A stretch of DNA of 64,000 nt from Vibrio proteolyticus NBRC 13287 (GCF_000467125.1 NZ_BATJ01000010.1:62001-126000), one strand, 5' to 3'; shown: positions 19,892-29,930, counted from the first letter of the stretch. The notes: generated by a model not told the origin, from the letters alone. Numbers and translations: made by a program.

Positions 19892-20998
19892 CTATTCGCA
19901 CACGTATTCAGCAACGTTAAGGCCAAATCCCCCCAACGCATGGTACTTCTTATTGCTGGACGACAGGAGACGCATATCGTGCACGCCCAGGTCAGCCAGA
20001 ATTTGCGACCCAACCCCCACACGGCGAGAGGTGCCCTGTTTCTTCGCCATGGTCGGAGCCTGTCCGTTGTCCTGAGCTTCAAACATTTTGACCCGGTGGA
20101 TGAGCAGATCCGCCGATTCTTCATTCCCCAGGATCACCAGAACCCCACCTTCCTGGCCAATGCGTTTCATCGCTTTGTCCAGCGTCCAGCTGCGCTCAGC
20201 ATTGCGATCACTGCGCAGCAGATCAGTAAAGGTATCCTGCAGATGCACGCGCACCAAAGGCGTATTTTCCAGGCTGCCTTTTTTCAACGCGTAGTGGATC
20301 TGATTGTCGATGGTGTCACGATAAGTCACCAGTTCAAATTCCCCAAACTCGGTCGGCAACTTGCATTGAGCAACGCGTTCTATCGTGGTTTCGGTGTTGT
20401 TGCGATACTCTATCAGATCCGCAATGGTGCCGAGTTTGATGCCGTGTTTATCGGCAAAAATTTCCAGATCCGGGCGGCGTGCCATGGTGCCATCATCATT
20501 GAGGATTTCAACGATCACGGACGCAGGCTCCAGCCCCGCCAGACGCGCCAGATCACACCCCGCTTCAGTGTGCCCTGCGCGGGTCAGTACTCCACCGTCC
20601 TGTGCCGCTAACGGGAAAATATGGCCCGGTTGAACCAGATCCGACGCTTTGGCCTCTTTCGCCACCGCCGCTTGAACCGTGCGTGCACGATCTGCCGCTG
20701 AAATGCCGGTTGTCACGCCCTCAGCCGCTTCAATGGAGACAGTAAAATTGGTGGTGTACTGCGCATTATTGTCCTGCACCATCGGCGGCAAGCCGAGAGA
20801 CAAACAACGTTCTTTGGTCATGGTCAGGCAGATCAGGCCGCGTCCGTGGGTGGCCATGAAGTTGATCGCTTCCGGCGTAATGTGCTCGGCAGCCATGATC
20901 AGATCGCCCTCGTTTTCGCGATCTTCATCATCCATCAGGATCACCATTTTCCCCTGACGAATATCATCAATAATTTCCTGTGGCGTACTAATCGGCAT
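19892..20998 (-). CDS. ribBX: RibBX: DHBP synthase fused to a degenerate GTP-cyclohydrolase-II-like domain
   Basis: Residues 1-205 are a complete 3,4-dihydroxy-2-butanone 4-phosphate synthase: [11 protein letters not shown] at 23-33, HGRGLICL near 51 and [14 protein letters not shown] at 143-156. Residues 212-368 resemble GTP cyclohydrolase II but the zinc and catalytic site is lost. PLVRVH at 247-252 is kept, yet the usual SEC and LRCDC cysteines are replaced ([16 protein letters not shown]), and the QEGRGIGL motif is missing. It therefore should make only the four-carbon precursor; a separate ribA would be needed elsewhere. This matches the RibBX variant described in Proteobacteria and is often annotated ribBA. 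It is the last gene after nrdR, ribD and ribE. Confidence 0.9.
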   Translation of the reverse strand: MPISTPQEIIDDIRQGKMVILMDDEDRENEGDLIMAAEHITPEAINFMATHGRGLICLTMTKERCLSLGLPPMVQDNNAQYTTNFTVSIEAAEGVTTGISAADRARTVQAAVAKEAKASDLVQPGHIFPLAAQDGGVLTRAGHTEAGCDLARLAGLEPASVIVEILNDDGTMARRPDLEIFADKHGIKLGTIADLIEYRNNTETTIERVAQCKLPTEFGEFELVTYRDTIDNQIHYALKKGSLENTPLVRVHLQDTFTDLLRSDRNAERSWTLDKAMKRIGQEGGVLVILGNEESADLLIHRVKMFEAQDNGQAPTMAKKQGTSRRVGVGSQILADLGVHDMRLLSSSNKKYHALGGFGLNVAEYVCE

Positions 20999-21049
20999 GA
21001 TCTTATTCCTGTTGTTTTGGGCTATTCATCGGCCAGGCGGCCCGCCAAG

Positions 21050-21706
21050 TTAGGCAAAGCCGTTTTGTTGTAAGAATTCCATTGTCAGGCGGGACTGCGG
21101 CTCCTGGCTTTCATCAGCGCCCTGCAGCAGACGCTCCATATATCGGGCCATCACATCCACCTCGAGATTCACCCGGCGTCCGACCTGAAACTGGTCAATG
21201 GTGGTTTCCTGAGAGGTGTGCGGTACGATCGTCAGTTTGAATGCGTTTTTACGCAGGCCGTTGACCGTCAGGCTGATGCCATCCACCGTCACCGACCCTT
21301 TTTCAGCCACATAACGTGCAATCTCTTGCGGCATCGCGACCCACAACTCGATTGCCCGTCCAACCAACTGACGTTCAATAATCTCGCCCACGCCATCCAC
21401 ATGACCTGAAACAATATGGCCACCAAACCGCGTGGTTGGCAACATGGCTTTTTCCAGGTTGACTGTATCGCCAACCTTGTAGCCAGTGAAGCCGGTTTTG
21501 TTCATCGTCTCGACCGACAGGTCTGCCGTATAACGGCGTCCATCAAGGTGTGTTACCGTCAGGCAAACACCATTGGTGGCAATACTGTCACCCAATTTCA
21601 CGTCGCTCATGTCCAGTTGACCGGCATCGACCGTCACACTGATGTCTTCCCCTTTTGGGGTGATGGCAGTCAGGGTACCGACCGCCTCAATAATTCCGGT
21701 AAACAT
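21050..21706 (-). CDS. ribE: Riboflavin synthase alpha subunit
   Basis: Final step of riboflavin synthesis: two lumazines give riboflavin plus the pyrimidinedione. The 218 residues form the typical duplicated lumazine-binding domain, with MFTGIIEAVG at the start, GVCLTVTHLD near residue 46 in the first half and DGISLTVNG near residue 142 in the second. Called ribC in E. coli. It lies 5 bases after ribD and 51 bases before ribBX. Confidence 0.97.
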   Translation of the reverse strand: MFTGIIEAVGTLTAITPKGEDISVTVDAGQLDMSDVKLGDSIATNGVCLTVTHLDGRRYTADLSVETMNKTGFTGYKVGDTVNLEKAMLPTTRFGGHIVSGHVDGVGEIIERQLVGRAIELWVAMPQEIARYVAEKGSVTVDGISLTVNGLRKNAFKLTIVPHTSQETTIDQFQVGRRVNLEVDVMARYMERLLQGADESQEPQSRLTMEFLQQNGFA

Positions 21707-21711
21707 ATTCG

Positions 21712-22824
21712 TTAATCTTTGTGTTTTAACTTAGCCACGATACGAAGGTCATTTCCTACCGGGCGTACATCCTGAATATCCAGCTCGATCGCCTGGTCCA
21801 TCGTGTCCAGTCCCAGTGCGCCGAACAGGCCTCGTCCATCACTGCCCATCAGTTTTGGCGCGAGATAAATCACCAGCTCATCCACCAAACGCTGTTTGAG
21901 CAGCGCGCTCGCCAATGTGGCGCCGGCTTCAACCCACAGGTGATGAATGTGATGCTCATTGGCTAAAATAGCCAGTGTCGTCGCCAGATCGATGTGACCA
22001 TCTTCAGCCAACTTGGTGGCGACATCCCCTTGCGGAGACACAACCAAGACCTCTCCAGCCGTATTAAACAGTTTAAGTGTTGGCAGCAGATTTTGCTGGC
22101 GATCGAGGATCACCCGCACAGGCTGGCGTACATCCTGGCGTGCGTAATGCGCCGTTACTCCAGCAGGAAGATCGTCGTAGCGCACATTCAGAGAAGCGTC
22201 ATCGTCAATTACCGTACGGCTGGTTGAAAGCACAGCGCCGGCCTGTGCACGGTATTTCTGGACATCCTGACGCGCGGCATCAGACGTGATCCACTGGCTC
22301 TGACCATTGGCCAGCGCCGTTTGACCATCGAGACTGGCTGCCATTTTCAGTTGCACGTACGGCATGCCAGTTTTCATCCGCTTAATAAAAGCAGGGTTGA
22401 GTGCCAGCGCATCTTGCTCCAGTAACCCCACCGCGACTTCGATCCCCGCTTCACGCAGCATAGTAATGCCTCGACCGGCCACTTTGGGGTTCGGATCTTC
22501 CATGGCGCAAATCACTTTGCTCACCCCCGCCCGAATCAACCCCTCGGCGCAGGGCGGAGTTCGGCCATAGTGCGAACATGGCTCAAGCGTTACATACGCC
22601 ACCGCGCCGCGAGCCCGCTCGCCCGCCATACGGAGTGCATGCACTTCCGCGTGTGGTTCGCCGGCACGGTAATGAAAGCCTTCACCGACAATGTTGCCAT
22701 CGCACACGATGACACAGCCGACATTCGGATTGGGAGCCGTGGTGTAGACGCCCCGTCTGGCCAGTTGAATGGCACGGGACATCATTTGATAATCAAGAGG
22801 AGTAAAAGTCGGCATGGTGTGCAT
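21712..22824 (-). CDS. ribD: RibD, bifunctional deaminase/reductase of riboflavin synthesis
   Basis: Deaminates and then reduces the GTP-derived pyrimidine in the second and third steps of riboflavin synthesis. The N-terminal cytidine-deaminase-like domain (about 1-145) has the zinc ligands His58 (PHAEVHAL), Cys83 and Cys92 (EPCSHYGRTPPC) and catalytic Glu60. The C-terminal reductase domain (about 150-370) begins with VQLKMAASLDGQ. The start ATG at 22824 overlaps the nrdR stop by one base; ATG 22815 (MPTFTPLDYQ) is an alternative. Length 370. Confidence 0.97.
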   Translation of the reverse strand: MHTMPTFTPLDYQMMSRAIQLARRGVYTTAPNPNVGCVIVCDGNIVGEGFHYRAGEPHAEVHALRMAGERARGAVAYVTLEPCSHYGRTPPCAEGLIRAGVSKVICAMEDPNPKVAGRGITMLREAGIEVAVGLLEQDALALNPAFIKRMKTGMPYVQLKMAASLDGQTALANGQSQWITSDAARQDVQKYRAQAGAVLSTSRTVIDDDASLNVRYDDLPAGVTAHYARQDVRQPVRVILDRQQNLLPTLKLFNTAGEVLVVSPQGDVATKLAEDGHIDLATTLAILANEHHIHHLWVEAGATLASALLKQRLVDELVIYLAPKLMGSDGRGLFGALGLDTMDQAIELDIQDVRPVGNDLRIVAKLKHKD

Positions 22825-23273
22825 CAATCTTCCAGTCTGGCGATCTCTTCACCAAACTCTTTAATGTCTTCAAAACTACGGTATACGGACGCAAATCGGA
22901 TATAGGCCACTTTATCCAGTTCACGCAGCTGCTCCATCACCAGGTTACCAATCATTTCGCTCGGTACCTCGCGTTCACCGGTTGCCCGCAGCTTGGATTT
23001 GATCTGACTGATGGCCAGTTCCACCGAATCAGCACTGACCGGGCGTTTCTCCAGCGCACGCTGAATACCACCGACCATTTTGTCTTCATTGAACGGTTCA
23101 CGATTGCCGTTCGACTTGATCACTTTCGGCATCACCAACTCGGCGCTCTCAAATGTGGTGAAGCGCTCACCACACGCCAGACACTGACGGCGACGCCTGA
23201 CCTGATGACCATCCGCCACCAGACGAGAATCGATCACTTTAGTGTCGTTCTCAGAGCAAAAAGGACAATGCAT
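22824..23273 (-). CDS. nrdR: NrdR, transcriptional repressor of ribonucleotide reductases
   Basis: Zinc-ribbon/ATP-cone repressor that senses dATP and ATP and binds NrdR boxes at nrd promoters. From ATG 23273 it is 149 residues: zinc ribbon Cys3-Cys6 and Cys31-Cys34 (CPFC, CLAC), the basic VRRRRQ stretch and an ATP-cone from about residue 49. The start is decided by a nearly perfect GGAGGTGAT ribosome binding site; the open frame extends further upstream without meaning. It is coupled to ribD, the common nrdR-ribD order. Confidence 0.97.
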   Translation of the reverse strand: MHCPFCSENDTKVIDSRLVADGHQVRRRRQCLACGERFTTFESAELVMPKVIKSNGNREPFNEDKMVGGIQRALEKRPVSADSVELAISQIKSKLRATGEREVPSEMIGNLVMEQLRELDKVAYIRFASVYRSFEDIKEFGEEIARLED

Positions 23274-23326
23274 ATCACCTCCAAGTAATTGATTGGTAGT
23301 GTAGCGGAATTGCTTCGGTGAAGAAA

Positions 23327-23355
23327 ACAAAAAGGGGCGTCAACGCCCCTTTTTA
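23327..23355 (-). terminator. Terminator after proA
   Basis: AAAAAGGGGCGT and ACGCCCCTTTTT form a 12-bp stem with a short loop, flanked by A- and T-runs on both sides. It separates proBA from nrdR. Confidence 0.9.
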
Positions 23356-23377
23356 CGGTGACTTTGCACCAAAATTG

Positions 23378-24628
23378 CTAGCTACGCGACAGGTAATCTG
23401 CCACGCCTACCCATTTGTAACTGGTCAGCTCTTCCAAGCCCATCGGCCCACGGGCGTGCAGTTTTTGTGTTGAGACGGCCACTTCCGCGCCCAGTCCAAA
23501 CTGTGCACCATCGGTAAAGCGGGTCGAGGCATTAACATACACTGCCGCCGAGCCCGCCGAGTTAATAAACAACTCCGCATTTTTCAGGCTATTGGTTAAG
23601 ATCGCATCCGAATGACTGGCATTGTGCTGTCGCATATGCTCGATCGCCTCCCGTACATCCGCCACCAGCTTCACCCCTAAGGTGTAACTCAGCCACTCCG
23701 TATCGAAGTCCCCGTGCACGGCCTCACGCATTTCAGCGGCACTCCCCAGCAGTGCTTTAGCCTCAGGTGTCGCGACGAAAGTCACACGGCCAGCCAGGCG
23801 AGCCGCCAGCTTTGGTAACAGTTGTGCCGCCACGTTTTCATGCACCAACAAGGTATCGAGCGCGTTACACGCCGACGGACGCTGTACTTTCGCGTTTTCA
23901 ATCACAGCCAGTGATTTGTCCAGCTCTGCACTGTCGTCAACAAACATATGACTGATGCCGAATCCGCCGATAATCACAGGGATCGTGCTGTTTTCTTTAC
24001 ACATTTTATGCAAACCAGCGCCGCCGCGAGGGATGATCATATCGACATAATCATCCAGCTTGAGCAACTGGGTCACCAGCTCTCTATCCGGTTTTTCAAT
24101 GTATTGCACGGCAGCCGCAGGAAGCTTCGCTTTTTCCAGCGCCGATTGAATCACCTTCACCAGCTCCATATTGGAGAAGAAAGTTTCTTTGCCACCGCGC
24201 AGAATGCTGGCATTCCCCGTTTTCAGACACAGCGCCGCAATATCGATGGTCACATTCGGCCGCGCTTCGTAAATCACCCCGACCACTCCCAATGGGACAC
24301 GTCGACGTGACAGCGACATACCGTTTTCCAGCACTTTGCTGTCGATTTCGCTCCCCACCGGGTCATTGAGGCTAATCACATTGCGTACATCGTTGGCCAT
24401 ACTCTGCAGGCGCTCTGAGTTGAGCAGCAAGCGATCAAGCAATGCGTCACTCAGGCCAGCTTCACGACCGAGTTGAATGTCTTTGTCATTGGCCGCCAGA
24501 ATGGTATCAGCGTTGGCTTCCAGCTCATCGGCAATAATGGCCAGAGCTCTGTTTTTCTGCGCCGTCGAGGCGGTCGCCAGGTGGAAAGCAGCCTCTTTGG
24601 CCGCCTTGCCCATGTTCATTAAATCCAC
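23378..24628 (-). CDS. proA: ProA, gamma-glutamyl phosphate reductase
   Basis: Second step of proline synthesis, reducing gamma-glutamyl phosphate to the semialdehyde with NADPH; aldehyde-dehydrogenase fold. The 416 residues contain [19 protein letters not shown], the nucleotide-binding RGG segment and the [16 protein letters not shown] region with the catalytic Cys. The likely start is GTG 24628, seven to eight bases after AGAGGG; an ATG nine bases further in is less well placed. It follows proB by 19 bases. Confidence 0.97.
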   Translation of the reverse strand: MDLMNMGKAAKEAAFHLATASTAQKNRALAIIADELEANADTILAANDKDIQLGREAGLSDALLDRLLLNSERLQSMANDVRNVISLNDPVGSEIDSKVLENGMSLSRRRVPLGVVGVIYEARPNVTIDIAALCLKTGNASILRGGKETFFSNMELVKVIQSALEKAKLPAAAVQYIEKPDRELVTQLLKLDDYVDMIIPRGGAGLHKMCKENSTIPVIIGGFGISHMFVDDSAELDKSLAVIENAKVQRPSACNALDTLLVHENVAAQLLPKLAARLAGRVTFVATPEAKALLGSAAEMREAVHGDFDTEWLSYTLGVKLVADVREAIEHMRQHNASHSDAILTNSLKNAELFINSAGSAAVYVNASTRFTDGAQFGLGAEVAVSTQKLHARGPMGLEELTSYKWVGVADYLSRS

Positions 24629-24647
24629 GCGCTTTCCCTCTTAAGCG

Positions 24648-25787
24648 TTATTCCGTGATCACTACCATGTCGTCACGGTGAATGATTTCAGAGCCGTAGT
24701 CGTAGCCCAGAATAGCAAGAATGTCGTTACTGTGTTTACCGGCAATTTTGGCCAGATCCCGACTGGAGTAGCTGGTGATCCCCCGAGCGATCAAGTCGCC
24801 GTGTCGATTGGTAATGCGCGCCACTTCGCCGCGAGCAAATTCACCACTGACTTTTACCACCCCTTTGGCCAGCAGGCTGCTGCCCTTGCCGACCACGGCA
24901 TTAACCGCACCGTCATCGATAAAGATGTCGCCGCCCGCCGCCGGTCCGGCCAGGATCCAACGTTTACGATTTTCCAGCGCCTCAGAGCACGGCAGAAAAC
25001 GGGTACCGTGTGGTTCATCACTGAGTGCGTCAAAAATCACGTTTGGCGCGCTGCCGGCCGCAATGATGACTTCAATCCCGGCGCGGCGCGCGATGTCCGC
25101 CGCCTGCAGCTTGGTCGCCATCCCGCCGGTACCCAGCGTGGTCCCGGAACCGCCCGCAATTTTGCGCAGCGTGGCGTCGATGGTTTTGACTTCTTTGATC
25201 AGCTCAGCGTCGGGATCTTTGCGCGGATCGGCCGTAAACAAGCCCTTCTGGTCGGTCAGCAGGAGCAGTTTGTCCGCACCACAGAGAATGCCGACCAGTG
25301 CTGAAAGGTTGTCGTTGTCACCCACTTTGATTTCACTGGTCGCCACCGCGTCGTTTTCGTTCACCACGGGAATAATGCCGTTGTCGACCAGCGCATTGAT
25401 AGTGTCGCGCGCATTGAGAAAACGCTCCCGATCTTCCAGATCCGCGCGGGTCAGCAGCATCTGACCGATTTTCAGCCCGTAAATGGCGAACAACGATTCC
25501 CACACCTGAATCAACTGACTCTGCCCCACCGCCGCCAACAACTGTTTGCTCGCCATCGAATTGGGCAGTGCGGGGTAACCTAAATGCTCACGGCCAGCTG
25601 CGATTGCACCTGACGATACCATGACCACTGAGTGGCCTTGTTTTTTTAACTCCGCACACTGACGGACCAGCTCTACCATATGAGCTCTGTCCAACGCCAG
25701 CGTGCCACCAGTCAGAACACTGGTACCAAGTTTTACGACAACCGTTTTGGGTTGCTGAGCGGTTACACTTTGTTGATTCGTTGTCAT
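24648..25787 (-). CDS. proB: ProB, glutamate 5-kinase
   Basis: First step of proline synthesis, phosphorylating glutamate; feedback-inhibited by proline. The 379 residues have an N-terminal amino-acid-kinase domain ([13 protein letters not shown] near 21-33, [22 protein letters not shown]) and a C-terminal PUA domain (about 285-365). First gene of the proBA operon, downstream of the crl terminator. Confidence 0.97.
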   Translation of the reverse strand: MTTNQQSVTAQQPKTVVVKLGTSVLTGGTLALDRAHMVELVRQCAELKKQGHSVVMVSSGAIAAGREHLGYPALPNSMASKQLLAAVGQSQLIQVWESLFAIYGLKIGQMLLTRADLEDRERFLNARDTINALVDNGIIPVVNENDAVATSEIKVGDNDNLSALVGILCGADKLLLLTDQKGLFTADPRKDPDAELIKEVKTIDATLRKIAGGSGTTLGTGGMATKLQAADIARRAGIEVIIAAGSAPNVIFDALSDEPHGTRFLPCSEALENRKRWILAGPAAGGDIFIDDGAVNAVVGKGSSLLAKGVVKVSGEFARGEVARITNRHGDLIARGITSYSSRDLAKIAGKHSNDILAILGYDYGSEIIHRDDMVVITE

Positions 25788-25856
25788 GATGTCTTTTGAA
25801 ATGAAAAACGTACGAGAGGCTTTGTTTTAGCAATCCAGCACAGAATTAACAAGCAG

Positions 25857-25880
25857 AAAAGGTGCTAGAAAAGCACCTTT
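25857..25880 (-). terminator. Terminator after crl
   Basis: AAAAGGTGCT and AGCACCTTTT form a 10-bp stem with a four-base loop, T-run on the minus strand. It separates crl from proB. Confidence 0.85.
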
Positions 25881-25910
25881 TTGTATTTCAGAAGGGGAAG
25901 ATGGGGAAAA

Positions 25911-26297
25911 TCAGACGAATTCAACCGATTCATCATGCAATTCGACACTGAGGCCAAACTTGTCATCCAGAGCGTTAACCAGCTTGAGGTGAAACTCTTC
26001 CTGAGTTTTGTTCACATCTTGAATGGCCGGTTGCGGCAGGTCGGTCACTACCCACTCGCCTTCCACGTTATAACGTCCAATGTGATACTTGGCCGCAAAG
26101 CCTTTTTCTTCCTGTTCTAACTCCATCCACCAGCCCCAAAACTCGCGCTTTTCCGGGGATTTCTGGTCATTCACGCAGACCGATAAACAGTCAAACAGGT
26201 AAAAGCCGTCTGCGCATTGTCCCTCGCGCAAATAAGGCCCAATTGCTTTCAGTGCCGTCAACAAACGATAATGAGTAGGACTTGTCTTCTCTGACAT
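25911..26297 (-). CDS. crl: Crl, sigma-S activity factor
   Basis: Binds sigma-S directly and helps it join core RNA polymerase. The 128-residue product has the conserved [17 protein letters not shown] block (about 51-67), the [14 protein letters not shown] strand and an acidic C terminus. The length and block order fit Vibrio and enteric Crl. A single gene with its own short upstream gap (26298-26399) that contains an imperfect palindrome around CATATG, and a terminator downstream. Confidence 0.95.
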   Translation of the reverse strand: MSEKTSPTHYRLLTALKAIGPYLREGQCADGFYLFDCLSVCVNDQKSPEKREFWGWWMELEQEEKGFAAKYHIGRYNVEGEWVVTDLPQPAIQDVNKTQEEFHLKLVNALDDKFGLSVELHDESVEFV

Positions 26298-26399
26298 TGT
26301 GACTCTCCATTTTCATGTTAAGAATGCCCTTAAACTGGGTAATAATCATATGGTTATTTTCTACCCATAAGTTCACTGTTAACTAAATCCGCTGGAAAG

Positions 26400-27647
26400 T
26401 CATCTAAATAGTTCATCCTCTAACCAATTTATCGCCAAATCGAGGGATTGCTCATATCCTTTTGAAATTGTCTTGTTGCTGATTTTCTTCGCTTTACCGT
26501 AGTCGCTAAACAGCGCGACCAACTGGTTGTCCGATGGCGGAGACACAGGATCCCCCTCCATACTCATCGCCAGAATCGGCACCTTAGTTTTTCGGCTGGA
26601 GAGAAAACCTTGCACTTTGAGCGACCAAGCCATCATCTGGCCGGCCAGACTGTTGATGTCGACAGCCGATTTGCCCATGCGCGAAGCCAGCACATCCAAA
26701 TACATTTTTGACATCATTTTCAGTTTATTCGGTGACGACAACACATCGTGAATCGGTGCCCCCAGCGAGACACACGCTTTGATTTTCTCTTGTTCGAGAA
26801 ACGACAGACGCACCATGGCATTGCCGCCAAACCGGAAGCCAATGAGTCCGACGCGGCGATGATCGACCCAAGGCAGTTTAGGTAACTCATTTAAGACGGC
26901 CTGATGGAGGCAGGAGGAATCTTCACTCAACGGCCAGTGGCTGCTGTGCCCGATGGAGGGCATATCGACCGTCAACATCGCGATATCCCGCTTGGCAAAA
27001 TGATCCCGAAACAGACGCCACATGTCGGTCTGTAAACTGTCCAGCCCGGCGCTGACCATCACCACAGGTTGTGGCTTTTCGGTGTTCGATAGGTGCAGAT
27101 TAGCGATGATGCGTTTATTTTTATACGGTACTTCAATCTGCTTGATGACGTACTTAGTTTTCTTCGCTGCATCGTTATAAGCGCTGTTGGCCAGCACCTG
27201 CGCCTGCAACGCCAGGTTGTCATTTTTCAGATGCGGATAACCGGCGATGCTAAAGCACAACGAAGCCGAGAACAGCTCATCAGCGGCTTTCTCACCCTGC
27301 ATATCGTTGGCCCTTTTCTGATACAGCATACCAAGCCGGGTCCACTCATACGTCCAGTTCCCGCCGTGGTAGCCCATCACCGTATCCAGCCATTCATCCC
27401 GGGTACGCGAATGTTTGGAAGACGCGATGCGCGCCAGCACGCTTTCCATCTCTATTGGATCAATGCCCTGCCAGACCCATTGCAGCCGGCGCAAGTTGCG
27501 ATACCAGGAATGCTGCTCCTGCTGCTGCTTTTCCTCCAGCGCCACCTGACTGCTCGGCATATATTGCGTCAGTGCTGATGTCTCTTTGGCTTGTTTGTGT
27601 TTGACAAAAAGCGTTTCTGAGAGGTTCTTGCTGGTTGGTTCTGACAT
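26400..27647 (-). CDS. frsA: FrsA (YafA), alpha/beta-hydrolase-like fermentation/respiration switch protein
   Basis: Member of the FrsA family, first described as binding unphosphorylated IIA-Glc and shifting E. coli toward fermentation; a claimed pyruvate decarboxylase activity is disputed. The 415 residues include a helical N-terminal lid (about 1-170) and an alpha/beta-hydrolase domain with PVVMVSAGLDSLQ, VDMPSIGHS, and GLIGFRFGGNAMVRL where the nucleophile Ser is replaced by Arg-Phe context, as in the family. It lies between gpt and crl with terminators around gpt and crl. Confidence 0.94.
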   Translation of the reverse strand: MSEPTSKNLSETLFVKHKQAKETSALTQYMPSSQVALEEKQQQEQHSWYRNLRRLQWVWQGIDPIEMESVLARIASSKHSRTRDEWLDTVMGYHGGNWTYEWTRLGMLYQKRANDMQGEKAADELFSASLCFSIAGYPHLKNDNLALQAQVLANSAYNDAAKKTKYVIKQIEVPYKNKRIIANLHLSNTEKPQPVVMVSAGLDSLQTDMWRLFRDHFAKRDIAMLTVDMPSIGHSSHWPLSEDSSCLHQAVLNELPKLPWVDHRRVGLIGFRFGGNAMVRLSFLEQEKIKACVSLGAPIHDVLSSPNKLKMMSKMYLDVLASRMGKSAVDINSLAGQMMAWSLKVQGFLSSRKTKVPILAMSMEGDPVSPPSDNQLVALFSDYGKAKKISNKTISKGYEQSLDLAINWLEDELFR

Positions 27648-27690
27648 GACATCTTCCGGTTATTGCTTCTGTTCAGGTTATAGTAATAAA

Positions 27691-27718
27691 AAAAATGACC
27701 CATTAAAGGGTCATTTTT
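27691..27718 (-). terminator. Terminator after gpt
   Basis: AAAAATGACCC and GGGTCATTTTT form an 11-bp stem with a six-base loop and a long T-run on the minus strand. It ends the purine permease-gpt operon. Confidence 0.9.
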
Positions 27719-27742
27719 CAAAATATTATTTTTTAACCGTGC

Positions 27743-28207
27743 TTACTTCTGTTTACGGTTGATCGGCTCAATGTATTGAATCGCCATATCCCACGGCTGT
27801 TCAATCCAGGTGTCTTGAGCAATATCAACAACATAATCATCCAGCAGTGCTGCACCGGATGGCTTAGCGCACACTGCAATCAATTTCGCTTTCGGGTACA
27901 TTTCACGCAGCTTGCGAGCAGTGTCGCCGCTGTCGACCAGATCTTCCACAATCAGATAGCCTTCACCGTCACCTTCCGGTGCTTTCAGAACACTCATGTC
28001 ACGTTGATGATCGTGATCGTAGCTGGAGATACAGATCGTATCGACGTGGCGGATGCCCAGTTCGCGCGCCAGGATCGCCCCCGGAACCAGACCACCACGG
28101 CTGACTGCCCAGATCCCTTTCCATTGCTCTGCCGGCATTTGTTTTTCAGCCAGCTCACGGCAATGTGTGTGCATCTGGTCCCAAGTGATAATGAATTTTT
28201 TGCTCAT
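27743..28207 (-). CDS. gpt: Gpt, xanthine-guanine phosphoribosyltransferase
   Basis: Purine salvage enzyme that joins xanthine, guanine or hypoxanthine to PRPP. The 154 residues show the PRPP-binding signature [18 protein letters not shown] near residues 84-101 and the [16 protein letters not shown] segment near 36-51. It lies 34 bases after a purine permease gene and shares its transcript up to the terminator; a PurR box lies before the permease, so both should be repressed when purines are plentiful. Confidence 0.97.
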   Translation of the reverse strand: MSKKFIITWDQMHTHCRELAEKQMPAEQWKGIWAVSRGGLVPGAILARELGIRHVDTICISSYDHDHQRDMSVLKAPEGDGEGYLIVEDLVDSGDTARKLREMYPKAKLIAVCAKPSGAALLDDYVVDIAQDTWIEQPWDMAIQYIEPINRKQK

Positions 28208-28241
28208 TGTAGAAAACCTAATAACTTTTTAATTGAATTCG

Positions 28242-29531
28242 TTAAGCCACGACATATTTGATGATGAAAATCGCTGCCATGACCCAGACGCTGAGGGAGA
28301 CATCGCGTCCTTTACCGCTGAACAGTTTGATCGCCGCGTAAGCGATAAAACCCATTGAGATACCTTCAGCGATAGAAAATGTCAGTGGCATCAGCAGGCA
28401 GGTCACCACCACAGGGGCCGCTTCTGTCAGATCCCGCCAGTCAATGCCAACCAGGCCAGACAACATCAGGATCGCGACATAGAACAGCGCACCTGAGGTT
28501 GCGTAAGCTGGGATCATCCCGGCTAATGGCGAGAAGAATAATGCAAGAAGGAACAAAATGCCAACGACAACCGCGGTCAGACCGGTGCGACCACCAGCCG
28601 CTACCCCAGACACACTTTCGATGTACGATGTGGTGTTGGAAGTCCCGAGCAGAGCGCCCACAGAGGTCGCCGTTGAATCGGCCAGCAACGCTTTGTTCAA
28701 CCGTGGAATTTTGCCATCTTTGCCAATCAGTTCCGCTTTGGTCGCGACCCCGACGAGTGTCCCCGCCGTATCAAACAGATCGACAAACAGAAATGCAAAC
28801 ACTACAGAGATCATGCCCACTTCAAATACTGACGAGAAATCCAACTGCATAAATGTTGGCGCAATGCTCGGAGGAGTCGACATTACCCCGCCCCATTGCA
28901 CATCACCGAATACCAGCCCTAAACCGGTCACCGCCAGAATGGCAATCATCACCGCGCCTTTAATGCCACGATGAACCAGAGCAATCGTCAGGAAGAAGCC
29001 TATCGCGCCCAGTACCGCATGCAGTGAGGTAATTTCCCCCAGCGAAACCAGCGTTGCCGGGTTATCCACCACGATCCCGGCATTCTTCAGAGCAATGAAT
29101 GCCAAGAACAGACCGATACCTGCTGAGATCCCGGTACGCAATGACAAAGGAATCGAGTTGATGATCCACTCACGGATACGAAACAGGCTCAATAAGATAA
29201 ACAGCACGCCCGACATAAAGACCGCGGCTAAAGCCACCTGCCAGGTGTATCCCATCCCCAGCACTACTGAATAGGTGAAAAACGCATTCAGGCCCATGCC
29301 TGGGGCCTGGGCGATCGGGTAATTAGCGACAAAGCCCATGATAAAACAGCCAATGGCCGCTGCCAGACACGTGGCAACAAACACCGCGCCATGATCCATC
29401 CCAGTGGCTGTCAAAATACTAGGGTTGACAAAAATAATGTAAGCCATTGTGAGGAAAGTCGTCATCCCCGCAATGATCTCAGTTTTGACTGAAGTGCCGT
29501 TCTCACTGAGCTTGAATAGCTTCTCGAGCAT
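28242..29531 (-). CDS. NCS2/AzgA-type purine (guanine/hypoxanthine/adenine) permease
   Basis: Inner-membrane nucleobase:proton symporter of the AzgA-like branch of the NCS2 family. The 429 residues hold about 12-14 hydrophobic segments and family motifs: AGMTTFLTMAYIIFVNPSIL near the N terminus, APGMGLNAFFTY, FVDLFDTAGTLVG and LGTSNTTSYIESVSGVAAGGRTGL, which spans the substrate site. Exact purine preference cannot be read from sequence. The ATG at 29531 is chosen because AGGA lies seven bases before it; an in-frame TTG six bases upstream has no proper site. A PurR box and a TATAAT element precede it. Confidence 0.92.
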   Translation of the reverse strand: MLEKLFKLSENGTSVKTEIIAGMTTFLTMAYIIFVNPSILTATGMDHGAVFVATCLAAAIGCFIMGFVANYPIAQAPGMGLNAFFTYSVVLGMGYTWQVALAAVFMSGVLFILLSLFRIREWIINSIPLSLRTGISAGIGLFLAFIALKNAGIVVDNPATLVSLGEITSLHAVLGAIGFFLTIALVHRGIKGAVMIAILAVTGLGLVFGDVQWGGVMSTPPSIAPTFMQLDFSSVFEVGMISVVFAFLFVDLFDTAGTLVGVATKAELIGKDGKIPRLNKALLADSTATSVGALLGTSNTTSYIESVSGVAAGGRTGLTAVVVGILFLLALFFSPLAGMIPAYATSGALFYVAILMLSGLVGIDWRDLTEAAPVVVTCLLMPLTFSIAEGISMGFIAYAAIKLFSGKGRDVSLSVWVMAAIFIIKYVVA

Positions 29532-29553
29532 GATCAAATCCTATTTAGGTCAA

Positions 29554-29569
29554 AAGTAAACGGTTGCGT
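29554..29569 (-). promoter_or_regulatory. PurR box
   Basis: ACGCAACCGTTTACTT on the minus strand fits every fixed position of the PurR operator pattern ANGCAANCGNTTNCNT. It begins 23 bases upstream of the permease ATG and just downstream of the -10 box, a typical repressor position. Confidence 0.75.
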
Positions 29570-29585
29570 AATCGATTGGCCGAAG

Positions 29586-29591
29586 ATTATA
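29586..29591 (-). promoter_or_regulatory. -10 element of the purine permease promoter
   Basis: A perfect TATAAT lies upstream of the PurR box. The region 16-18 bases further upstream has no good -35 hexamer, so the promoter may be weak or activator-dependent. Confidence 0.5.
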
Positions 29592-29900
29592 AAGTTATCA
29601 AATATTAAATTCCAGACGGAGTTATGGCTCAAGGCGATATTTTTCGGGGATTTGATGTGTCAGAAACGTCAGGTAATGGATTGCAAATCGACAAAACATT
29701 TAAAAATCATAAACTAACAAAAAGCGTCTAAGGCAAACTAATTGGTGTATTTTTCAACACTTTCTCAATCTTATATGGATAAACAGCGACAATTTCCGCA
29801 GTTAATATATGAAGTATCACGAATACGTCAGGAGGGATTTGTGCACAAATGGAAACCCAGCGTTAGTATTAAAGCTCTATCGATGGGCTGTTAGCAGGAT

Positions 29901-29930
29901 AAAAAAACGCCACTCAAATTGAGTGGCGGT
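29901..29930 (-). terminator. Terminator of the candidate small RNA
   Basis: CGCCACTC and GAGTGGCG form an 8-bp stem with a five-base AT loop, followed on the minus strand by TTTTTTT. On the plus strand no T-run follows, so it serves the minus strand only. Confidence 0.85.

Noticed and set aside
19681-22830. FMN riboswitch (RFN element) in the riboflavin genes
   Set aside because: I looked for the conserved RFN core upstream of ribD, ribE, ribBX and ribH and found none; regulation by FMN would have to lie elsewhere.
29841-29894. A 17-codon plus-strand ORF after a perfect AGGAGG, starting GTG, just beyond the small RNA terminator
   Set aside because: No promoter or plus-strand terminator supports transcription, and the product (ends LSMGC) shows no recognisable feature; the AGGAGG may be chance. 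Worth a glance only if Ribo-seq shows signal.
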